NCBI GenBank assembly: GCA_964493385.1
Contig: CAZBNW010000053.1
Span: 1 to 16,815, forward strand
DNA from: Loki-b32 sp964493385
GTDB taxonomy: Archaea; Asgardarchaeota; Lokiarchaeia; Sigyniarchaeales; SOKP01
Length of the DNA stretch: 16,815 bases
Direction: 5' to 3'
A program made the position numbers and the translations under genes. Of this stretch, positions 7,013-14,145 are shown in pieces. Position 1 is the first letter of the stretch; each line of letters opens with the position of its first letter. The notes beneath the pieces were generated by a model, which made no database searches, was not told the DNA's origin, and worked only from the letters and a program-made list of their open reading frames with translations.

Positions 7013-8131
7013 CTAATTTTTTGATTTACTGTATTTCTCTATTAATTCATTTTTTTTATTTAGGATCATTGTGTTCAAATCGTCAGTTGTCTCAGGTGGA
7101 GGTGTTTCTTTCTCCTTGTTCTTTAACTTGATTGCTTCTGAAGAACAAGTTACAACGCAAAGGCCGCAACCCAAGCATTTTTTTCGATTCACAGTTGAGA
7201 TATCATCAACAAGAGCTAAAGCGCCCATTTGGCAACGGTTTACACATTCACCACACCCAATACATAATTCATGCTCAATCTCGATATAATAATTAGTTTT
7301 CATGAGTCTTGCTGGATTGTTCACCTTTCTGAAATCTCTCAATAGTCCACAGCAACATCCACAACAACTACATATAAAGTTAGGGCGTTGAGCATTACCA
7401 AATTGGAGCATTAAACCTGTTTTTTCGTTTTTATCAAGGATATTTAAAGCTTCCTCCTTTGTTATTTTACGAGCCCATCCTTGGTCGATGTACATTTGCG
7501 CCATATGCCCAAATCCAATACATGTCTCATATCTATCGGTAAGCTTACATGGATCCCTTTCTCTGCGAACATCTTGTTTTTGGCGACAAACACATTTAGC
7601 AACACCAATAGGCTCTTCTGCATTTTCAATTAGTCGCCTTACATCGTTATAAGTAGCTATAAAATTTTCGTGAGTTATGCTTTTCTCCACCGGCACAACA
7701 CGAGTTTGAGATATTTTAGTGCGAAATAGCTCAACGTCAAACACTTCCTGTCCGTATTGCTTCATAAGATCCATAAACTCCATTGTAAGCTTATTTACTT
7801 GATACTCAAAAATACCTATGATCAGCATTGCATTTGCGTAAAGTTTCTCATCTCCTTTTTTTTTATAATGTATAGCTCCCTTTTTTACGCTATTATCTAA
7901 TAATCTTTCTAATTCTTCAATTGATATATTAGCATCGTCTATCCGCTTATATATCATACTTAGGGGCTCGTAAGCGAGATTAAGTTTAGTAGCAACTTTT
8001 GCCTCTTCTGTGGTAAATAGGTAATGCAATAATTTTAATTCTACTCCAGATTTTGTAGCAGGAAAACCAATGGGTAATTTATCAAGATGTTCTTGTAATT
8101 TTCTGTATATTCTTATTTCCTCTGTTTTCAT
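7013..8131 (-). CDS. Cys-rich multi-cluster 4Fe-4S protein with helical/winged-helix-like N-terminus
   Basis: The 372-residue protein ends in two classical ferredoxin clusters: Cys290-x2-Cys-x2-Cys-x3-Cys300 and Cys319-x2-Cys-x2-Cys-x3-Cys329. In front of these is a second Cys region typical of a family of archaeal and anaerobic bacterial ferredoxin-like proteins: VCR with Cys180/Cys182, then Cys195 and Cys204 before GFGHMA, and the dense CSCCGCCCG stretch with six Cys at 254-261. Residues 1-95 resemble a winged-helix fold (FTTEEAKVA, then EELERLLDNSVKKGAI), but I cannot show DNA binding. A proline-rich hinge and charged tail follow residue 340. No membrane segment is seen. A GGGAG ribosome binding site lies 7 bases before the ATG. 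It probably moves electrons between cytosolic oxidoreductases; its proximity to AOR suggests a partner but does not prove it. Confidence 0.88.
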   Translation of the reverse strand: MKTEEIRIYRKLQEHLDKLPIGFPATKSGVELKLLHYLFTTEEAKVATKLNLAYEPLSMIYKRIDDANISIEELERLLDNSVKKGAIHYKKKGDEKLYANAMLIIGIFEYQVNKLTMEFMDLMKQYGQEVFDVELFRTKISQTRVVPVEKSITHENFIATYNDVRRLIENAEEPIGVAKCVCRQKQDVRRERDPCKLTDRYETCIGFGHMAQMYIDQGWARKITKEEALNILDKNEKTGLMLQFGNAQRPNFICSCCGCCCGLLRDFRKVNNPARLMKTNYYIEIEHELCIGCGECVNRCQMGALALVDDISTVNRKKCLGCGLCVVTCSSEAIKLKNKEKETPPPETTDDLNTMILNKKNELIEKYSKSKN

Positions 8132-8138
8132 TTAATAA

Positions 8139-8143
8139 CTCCC
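8139..8143 (-). promoter_or_regulatory. Ribosome binding site of the 4Fe-4S protein gene
   Basis: GGGAG on the minus strand stands 7 bases before the ATG at 8131, a clear Shine-Dalgarno that supports this start. Confidence 0.7.
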
Positions 8144-8283
8144 TGTCAGTCCTTACTTCTATTATTTTATCATTAAAAGAAAACTTTACCATTATTTATC
8201 AACTTCAAAATAATTACAATATAGTCAAATAATTGAGGATATTACCTAGATATCACTTAGTTTCAAAAGAACAACCAATATGT

Positions 8284-8297
8284 TTTTTATATATATG
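8284..8297 (+). promoter_or_regulatory. Candidate TATA box for the 99-residue orphan
   Basis: A run of alternating T and A (tttttatatatatg) lies about 45-55 bases before the ATG at 8341. A start site near 8317 would leave a leader of about 24 bases containing gaggt at 8320-8324. Confidence 0.4.
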
Positions 8298-8340
8298 TAG
8301 ATATCTCTCCGCTAATATTGAGGTATTTGCAATTATGTGA

Positions 8341-8640
8341 ATGAATCATAAAAAAATTCAAAAACGAATGAGAGAAATGATCATTTCAAAAATAGAAGAT
8401 TCGGAACCTGTTCTAAATCTTAAAGACTTATTCTATGAAAAAAAAGTTATTAATAGCAGCAATAATAAACGAGTAGATGAGATACCACAAAAGTCAAAAT
8501 ATGATAATTTTAAACTTCTTACAGATATTTCGAATGTACTACAAAAATGTAGGCATTTAACAGATAAGGATAAGCTCCTCTATTGTCAAAGTCAACGCTA
8601 TTTTATGAAGCTTTATTTACGAGAAATTAATAAGAAATAA
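8341..8640 (+). CDS. Hypothetical 99-residue basic protein
   Basis: I do not recognise this protein. It is rich in Lys, Arg and Asn, with a basic helical N-terminus (HKKIQKRMREMIISKI at residues 3-18), a polar middle, and a C-terminal half with Cys70 and Cys82 flanking HLTDKDKLLY and then an aromatic/basic helix (QRYFMKLYLREINKK). It has no signal peptide or membrane segment. It is preceded by a TATA-like element and a gaggt, and the three bases before its ATG are the stop of a two-codon ATG-TGA. It converges on the transglutaminase-like gene with only 4 bases between stop codons. The promoter-like setting and good local fit between neighbours make it likely real, although its composition is less clearly coding than that of the other genes. 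Confidence 0.6.
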   Translation: MNHKKIQKRMREMIISKIEDSEPVLNLKDLFYEKKVINSSNNKRVDEIPQKSKYDNFKLLTDISNVLQKCRHLTDKDKLLYCQSQRYFMKLYLREINKK

Positions 8641-8644
8641 ATTA

Positions 8645-9592
8645 TTAGTTAATGAATTCATAAGCTAGCATTTCATAATAACTCGGATCAGATGTGGGTA
8701 ATTGTCCTATCATCCAACCTTGGTTTGTGGTTTCGCAAATCCAATAATCCTTACTATTTACTATAAAGGAATGACTAGGAGGATAACTCGTATGCTGTGT
8801 AGGAGTAAAATTTAAATATACACAAACACACGCATGACCAAACCATTCGCCTTCGCTTTCATCAAAGAAATTAATAATTGTGATAATTGCTTCAAATCCT
8901 AAGGAAACTACTAATGAGCCAAATAAAATAGAAAGATCTTCACAATCTCCTTGGTTGAAAATTGTTTCCATTGGATATTGAGCTAAATCGAAAATCTCTT
9001 CTTTATATCCAATAGCTTGGGTAAAACTTAACAGACCGTTTATAACTTCTTCGGAATCATATGGATCAATACATTTTGAACGAATTCCATTTGCAATTTG
9101 AATAATTCTACCGTCATTAAGGGTGCAATAGGATTCAATAACCATTGCTATATAATCCGGATCCCAGTGAGTATGAGAAGGATGTGGTTTGTCATCAAAA
9201 TATTCTAAGGTAGCTCGAGTAGTTGAAACTGTGTAAGATGTAGAATAATCTCCGTTATCTACGAAAAAATGAATGGTTTTTTGTGGAAAAAGATATTGAT
9301 ATATTGCGATACTAGCAATAGGTATAACAATCGCAGCAACTATTACTGGCACACCTATAAATATGGCTCTTTTTTGAAGTTTTGTTAATCTCTTTTTTTT
9401 TCCTCTTTCCATTTCAAGTTTGCTTGGTCCTGATGAGGGGCTATCTACAGTCTGATAAGTTTCAAAGCTTGGCTTTTCTAATTGTATTTGAGAAATATCT
9501 TTCGGTGCTTGATAAACATGATATGAGCAAAATGGACAAAACTTCCATTTAGGGTGCATAGGTTTCCCGCAGTTTGTACAAAAATTAGCCAT
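8645..9592 (-). CDS. Zinc-ribbon, single-TM, transglutaminase-like protein
   Basis: The 315-residue protein has three parts. The N-terminus is a zinc ribbon with Cys5-x2-Cys8 and Cys19-x2-Cys22. A flexible, Ser/Pro-rich then strongly basic stretch (GKKKRLTKLQKR, 64-75) leads into one hydrophobic helix at about 77-100. The remainder is a transglutaminase-like (papain-fold) domain with the nucleophile in GDCED (Cys217), His253 in FGHACV, and an acidic residue Glu287 in CETT at the place where the family usually has Asp or Glu. The positive-inside rule puts the zinc ribbon in the cytosol and the catalytic domain outside. Members cleave or cross-link proteins; the substrate is unknown. It is the last of three same-strand genes after MoxR and VWA, separated from the VWA gene by 100 bases that could hold its own promoter. 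Confidence 0.82.
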   Translation of the reverse strand: MANFCTNCGKPMHPKWKFCPFCSYHVYQAPKDISQIQLEKPSFETYQTVDSPSSGPSKLEMERGKKKRLTKLQKRAIFIGVPVIVAAIVIPIASIAIYQYLFPQKTIHFFVDNGDYSTSYTVSTTRATLEYFDDKPHPSHTHWDPDYIAMVIESYCTLNDGRIIQIANGIRSKCIDPYDSEEVINGLLSFTQAIGYKEEIFDLAQYPMETIFNQGDCEDLSILFGSLVVSLGFEAIITIINFFDESEGEWFGHACVCVYLNFTPTQHTSYPPSHSFIVNSKDYWICETTNQGWMIGQLPTSDPSYYEMLAYEFIN

Positions 9593-9692
9593 AATAATAT
9601 TCTTCTTTAGTAGCGGTTTTTAATCTAATAAAGATAAGATGTTTTTGTCTTTTAAATTTAAATATTGTCTTTGTAAGGTGTTTATATTCTAC

Positions 9693-11414
9693 CTATGTAT
9701 AATAATTATGAACTTCTTTTATTACCAGATTAATTAGATCTTTAGGATTCCCAATCCCGTAAAATTTTACTTTATTAAGTAAGTTCTTAAATTTTTCTTT
9801 AGGTATACTTTTTGACCCAATAAAAAAACCTACCATTTTATGTCCTTTTTGAGCAAGGTCTATCATAATTTTTTTAGCTTTACTCCAATTATAAATACCA
9901 AAATCGGTGATTATAAATACAAGAGCATTCCTCTCTGCTTTTTCACATTGACTTGCGATTTCTTTTATTGGTAAAAAGGTGCCTCCACCTTGATACCCCA
10001 ATAAGACTTTTTCGGCTTTCTTGTAATCAGACGTCCATTGACAAATGTATGCCCTATTGGAAAAGTTGATCACACTAAATTTAGCACCCTTTCTTGCTGC
10101 ATAATGTAAAGACGCAAACGCAGCAACTAAAGCTGTATGATATGGACCTTTACCCCTATCAGATCTAGATGTATAATTCCAACCCATTGATCCCGAAGAA
10201 TCTAAAACCATTAAGAGATCTGGTATTTGTTTTTCTACTAGGTGTCCTGGTCCTTCTTTATAAGCCCATTTTCTTGTAGTGATATTAGGTATAATTACAG
10301 GGCTATTTAATAAACTCTGAACAATATCTAACTCTTCTATTCGATCTCCAATACGCCACACCTCTGGATAAACTGGTAATTGCCCCCCCGGTTTCTCTTC
10401 AAATATTTTTATTTCAATTAAATTTTTCGCCAATCCTCTATACCAGGTAGCTAAGGCACTTCCAGCAATTAAAATCCCTGCTTGACGCGCTGGTCCACCA
10501 AACTCGGAATAAGGGATATCTTTTGCAAATTCTTCTGATTTTTGTCTTAATTCATCTTCCTTACCTTCTTTTAATTTATCTGAATTTTTGTTCTCTAAAG
10601 GATTATCCATTACTTCTAAAACATCTTTAGGAACTTCTATGAATGCTCCTCCTGGACTTTTTCTTTTTTCTTTATTTTTATCTACAAATCCTCTGGTTCC
10701 TATTAATGTAAAAGTATCTTGTATTAAACTATTCAAATGTTTTGCTACTAGAGTTACTTTCTTTTCCCAAGTCGATTCATCCTCAAAATCTTTTATAATT
10801 ACTTTAGTAACTCTTTCAGCTAGGGAATCCATTTCTTTTAACATCTCATCACTTAAAACATTTTTATTCCACATTTTTTCATAAGCTCGGAATAAAAACT
10901 TTGTAAAGTTGCTTATAGACCCCTTGCTCTTTATATGTTTATATGTTACTTTCATTTCCCACGTTATGAGATTTGGATATTTTTGGTATAATTTAGTATC
11001 AATTATAAGATCGGCAAAAATGTTTACAATAATAGGAGCATAATTCTGATTTACAATTTGCATCGCAGCCCTAAGTAATTTAGCGTTGATAAGACCATCG
11101 TAGGGGATAATCTGATAATGCGAAACTTCATGTAGGGAGATAATATGAAAATAATCAATGTATTCTTGATTATCTTTAAATAAAGGGGTATTAGCTAGAT
11201 TCATTGTTATTTGCCATTTATTTTCTGGATCTATATAAAATCCCTCTAAATGAGTGTAATCAAATACATAATTAGGTTCATTTAAAGGAGGATAATAGAA
11301 TTCCTTTAATGCTTTACTCCATGCGATTTTAGCGAATTCAATAGTTTTTTTTTCTTTTTCTGTTAATTCTTGTTTAATCCTCTTGCTTTTGCCTCTTTTT
11401 CTCAATTGGATCAT
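9693..11414 (-). CDS. VWA-domain protein with N-terminal HExxH metallopeptidase-like domain
   Basis: The 573-residue protein combines two domains. The N-terminal part has LHEVSHYQIIPYD (residues 94-106), an HExxH zinc-site motif with His95, Glu96 and His99; NIFADLIID (131-139) follows and may supply the third ligand. A charged linker covers about 245-300. The C-terminal von Willebrand A domain (about 397-573) has an intact MIDAS: DSSGSMG with Asp405, Ser407 and Ser409, then Thr479 in GGGTFLP and Asp504 in IITDFG. Such proteins are the substrate-binding partners of MoxR AAA+ ATPases, as in RavA-ViaA, NorQ-NorD and CbbQ-CbbO. The MoxR gene ends 17 bases upstream, so the two are almost surely one operon. 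No signal peptide is seen, so it is cytosolic. Whether the HExxH domain is proteolytically active is unknown. Confidence 0.87.
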   Translation of the reverse strand: MIQLRKRGKSKRIKQELTEKEKKTIEFAKIAWSKALKEFYYPPLNEPNYVFDYTHLEGFYIDPENKWQITMNLANTPLFKDNQEYIDYFHIISLHEVSHYQIIPYDGLINAKLLRAAMQIVNQNYAPIIVNIFADLIIDTKLYQKYPNLITWEMKVTYKHIKSKGSISNFTKFLFRAYEKMWNKNVLSDEMLKEMDSLAERVTKVIIKDFEDESTWEKKVTLVAKHLNSLIQDTFTLIGTRGFVDKNKEKRKSPGGAFIEVPKDVLEVMDNPLENKNSDKLKEGKEDELRQKSEEFAKDIPYSEFGGPARQAGILIAGSALATWYRGLAKNLIEIKIFEEKPGGQLPVYPEVWRIGDRIEELDIVQSLLNSPVIIPNITTRKWAYKEGPGHLVEKQIPDLLMVLDSSGSMGWNYTSRSDRGKGPYHTALVAAFASLHYAARKGAKFSVINFSNRAYICQWTSDYKKAEKVLLGYQGGGTFLPIKEIASQCEKAERNALVFIITDFGIYNWSKAKKIMIDLAQKGHKMVGFFIGSKSIPKEKFKNLLNKVKFYGIGNPKDLINLVIKEVHNYYT

Positions 11415-11431
11415 TTTATCTAAAAATACCT

Positions 11432-13159
11432 TTATTCTTCTTTTTGAATATAATCGGAATTATCTAGAATTGTTCTTAATTTTAATGCCTCAGAACCGCC
11501 AGAAATTTGGATATTCACCAATGAATCGTCTTTAGTACCTGTAACATTTATTTCAATTAACATATCTTCAGTACGTATTTGTTTAGTTTGTCTTTGACTA
11601 AACGCATCTTTTAATGGGTGATCTAAATTAGAGAACTCTGCCGCGATATCTGCCCAGAGTTCTTTCCAATAAGAATATTTAATAACGTAATCGGTAACCG
11701 TTTGTCTAAAAAGCTCACGGTTACACCATTCGATTAGGTCTCCTCTATTGGGGAAATCAATTTTTTCCATAAGAGTATTTCTTATTTCAGCTAGCTTATT
11801 TATATTTCCCTTTTTAGAGGCTTCTTGTATTTCTTGGGCAATAGGGGGATATCTCTTATTATTCACTGAATTTACAAATGGAATTAGATCATATTTTACA
11901 ATTAAATCATTCTTTTCGAATTTTTTTAACTCAGTTAAATCATTATCTTTAGGATTTCCTCCGCGAAATCTATCAGCAATTTGATAGCATGCTTCGCGAT
12001 TTTTAAATCTTTTTTGGACTATTTTCAAGAGATTCTTAGAAAATTCATATTTATTTCCAAAATATGGAGATTTATCTAATTCCCTTTTTACATATGCCAT
12101 CCTATGTGAAATTACATAAGGAGCAATGGTATTTACAATATTAATATCAATCTTATCTAAACCTAATAACCATGTTAAAGCCTTTGAATATCTTAATAGA
12201 TCCTTTGCAACCCTTACACTTAGAATTGAATCATTTTTATTACAAATGTTTTGGGCTGTGTTAAAATGACACCCTGAACACAATCCTGCACTTGGTTTTA
12301 AATCCTCAGTATTTCCTTTGTCAACCCTAGAACATAATGTGAATTCTCTAATTATAGCATGAATGTATTTATTAACTTCGGATGAGAATGGAATTCTATT
12401 AACATAAAAATGTATTTCCATTAATTCATCTATGCTTAAAACTAGAGGAACTTGGATTAATTCATCATATCCACTGTATTTTTCATCTTTACCTGTTAAG
12501 ATTAGTTGTAAATCATGGCTTCCTGGCATTGAAATAGGAACAGAGATTCCAAATCGATCTAAGAATGGTTGAGATAATTCAAAAGTACCAACATCATATG
12601 GATTTATAGTAGCAAATAAGCAGAATTTATTGATTGTTGTTATTGAGTCATAATACTTAACAGTACCTTCAGCGAGCAATGATAATAAAATATCTTGAGC
12701 ATATGGGGTTAATCGATTTACTTCATCAATGATTTTCCAAAAATTTGTTACAAATTGTCTCCAAACAACTTCTTCCTCACCATCTTTCATTAACTTACCA
12801 AGTTTTAGAGTCCCAATAAGCTTCTCTTCAGTTAATTGGGGATGTCCTCTAATGATTGAATTTTCAATTTCATTAAGTGAATTTGCTGTAAACATTCTTC
12901 CTAAAAGCTTTACGAGTGTAGTTTTCCCTCCACCATGCCCCCCGATTAAAAGCATAGCCGAATTGGGAACTATTGCATTTAAAACACAAAGTGATAATAT
13001 TTCTGGTAATATTTTTGTTCTCACTTTTTTACTTTTTTCAGTTAAATATTTAATGCTCAAATCTTTATAATGAACAAATAATTGATTAGCTTGTGTTAAA
13101 TTAATGATTTTCCACACTTTTTTCCGTAATTCGTCTTCTTCTCCTAATTTTGTCGACAT
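11432..13159 (-). CDS. MoxR-type AAA+ ATPase with a four-Cys insertion
   Basis: The 575-residue AAA+ ATPase belongs to the MoxR group. Walker A is GGHGGGKTT with Lys79, Walker B is IIDEVNR with Asp145 and Glu146, sensor 1 is Asn186 in FATINPYD, the arginine finger is Arg202 in FLDRFG, and a sensor-2-like Arg316 lies in SVRVAKDLL. Between the ATPase core and the helical lid is a Cys set: Cys276, then Cys294-x2-Cys297 (GLCSGCHF) and Cys306, which looks like a zinc or [4Fe-4S] site. Residues from about 390 on form a long C-terminal extension not typical of short (about 320-residue) MoxR proteins. MoxR ATPases work with VWA proteins to remodel or load metals into target complexes, and its VWA partner follows at 17 bases. 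The ATG at 13159 has no clear ribosome binding site. ATPase assignment is firm; the target is unknown. Confidence 0.9.
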   Translation of the reverse strand: MSTKLGEEDELRKKVWKIINLTQANQLFVHYKDLSIKYLTEKSKKVRTKILPEILSLCVLNAIVPNSAMLLIGGHGGGKTTLVKLLGRMFTANSLNEIENSIIRGHPQLTEEKLIGTLKLGKLMKDGEEEVVWRQFVTNFWKIIDEVNRLTPYAQDILLSLLAEGTVKYYDSITTINKFCLFATINPYDVGTFELSQPFLDRFGISVPISMPGSHDLQLILTGKDEKYSGYDELIQVPLVLSIDELMEIHFYVNRIPFSSEVNKYIHAIIREFTLCSRVDKGNTEDLKPSAGLCSGCHFNTAQNICNKNDSILSVRVAKDLLRYSKALTWLLGLDKIDINIVNTIAPYVISHRMAYVKRELDKSPYFGNKYEFSKNLLKIVQKRFKNREACYQIADRFRGGNPKDNDLTELKKFEKNDLIVKYDLIPFVNSVNNKRYPPIAQEIQEASKKGNINKLAEIRNTLMEKIDFPNRGDLIEWCNRELFRQTVTDYVIKYSYWKELWADIAAEFSNLDHPLKDAFSQRQTKQIRTEDMLIEINVTGTKDDSLVNIQISGGSEALKLRTILDNSDYIQKEE

Positions 13160-13286
13160 TTGGACTATTCTCTTAAGATTTTCAATATTAAATAAAAATC
13201 AGTTTGATTATTTAATTTTATTCATTCAATTTGTATTATTTCATTAATTTTGAGTGGTAAGTCAAGGATTTCTAGATTTCTTAATA

Positions 13287-13982
13287 TTATAAATAAAGCA
13301 GTTCATCTAATCCTTCTATGACGAAATCTGGTTGAATATTCCATTTTTTATATTGTTTATTATGTGTATTTATTTTCCTTCTTATTAAACAAGCATAAAT
13401 ATCAGCTTTTTTAGCAGCAATCATATCAAATTTAGAATCTCCAACTAAAATAGCTTTTGATTCTTTTGGATCGTATTCAAATTTATCCAATATGGTGAGA
13501 ACACCTTTAGGAGACGGTTTAGCTACTCCCTGATCGTTATTATAATAACCTAAACTAAAAATCTCGTGGAAAAATTTAGTGATATTAAATTTCTCCAAGA
13601 TAAATTCAACAATGTAATATGCTGTGTTTGAAATTATTGCGAGTTTTTTACTGCTTTTGTGATGATAAAGCTTTTCTAATATATTATAAACATCCTTATA
13701 TAAGAAAACCTTTTTTTTTTCTATTAATTTTTTTCTCCAGTTAAAATCTATCTCATCATAAACCTTCCAAAAATTATGAGGACTTTTAACACCCCATTCT
13801 TCTAAGACATCAAAGAGGTCTTCTTCAGGCGACCAAAGTTTATACTTTTCATTCTTTTTTGGAGGATTACTGGCTTCTAATCTGGTGAAGGTTTCTTTTA
13901 ATATCTGATCCACGTAAGCTCCGATATCGCCAAGATGGAGCAACGTTCCATCTAAATCAAATAAATAAAAATCAAATTTCAT
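13287..13982 (-). CDS. HAD-superfamily phosphatase (phosphoglycolate-phosphatase-like)
   Basis: The 231-residue hydrolase has all four HAD motifs: FDLDGT with Asp9 nucleophile and Asp11 acid/base, Ser118-Asn-Thr in IISNT, Lys155 in AKPSP, and VGDSKFDMIAA with Asp182 and Asp186 for magnesium. The helical cap inserted after motif I (about residues 18-95) makes it a subclass I enzyme like phosphoglycolate phosphatase or beta-phosphoglucomutase, so it removes phosphate from a small cytosolic metabolite that sequence alone does not identify. It is the first of the same-strand run that continues into the MoxR gene after 127 bases. A TATA-like element about 25-30 bases before the ATG at 13982 could drive a leaderless transcript. 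A role shared with the MoxR/VWA genes is not supported beyond position. Confidence 0.9.
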   Translation of the reverse strand: MKFDFYLFDLDGTLLHLGDIGAYVDQILKETFTRLEASNPPKKNEKYKLWSPEEDLFDVLEEWGVKSPHNFWKVYDEIDFNWRKKLIEKKKVFLYKDVYNILEKLYHHKSSKKLAIISNTAYYIVEFILEKFNITKFFHEIFSLGYYNNDQGVAKPSPKGVLTILDKFEYDPKESKAILVGDSKFDMIAAKKADIYACLIRRKINTHNKQYKKWNIQPDFVIEGLDELLYL

Positions 13983-14133
13983 TAGATAAATAAGGAAATT
14001 AAAATTACTTTTTAAAAAAATTTTAACAATACTATTTCTATTAGATTTATTAGATTAAATATAATCTATTTATTTAATAAATTTAATTTCATAATAAGCG
14101 AAATTTAATAACTAGTTTTATTAACAAATTTAC

Positions 14134-14141
14134 GAAGTGAT
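14134..14141 (+). promoter_or_regulatory. Ribosome binding site of the PNPOx/zinc-finger gene
   Basis: The stretch gaagtgat resembles the archaeal GGAGGTGAT consensus and ends a few bases before the ATG at 14146, supporting that start. Confidence 0.45.
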
Positions 14142-14145
14142 TTAA

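Noticed and set aside
8233..8325. Imperfect repeats (attgaggatatt / attgaggtattt and two tagatatc) upstream of the orphan gene
   Set aside because: Short, imperfect and AT-rich; not enough to claim an operator.
10588..10884. 98-residue plus-strand open frame
   Set aside because: It is antisense to the linker region of the VWA gene and is explained by low GC on that strand.
12729..13070. 113-residue plus-strand open frame
   Set aside because: It is antisense to the Walker A and B region of the MoxR ATPase, which is clearly the real product.
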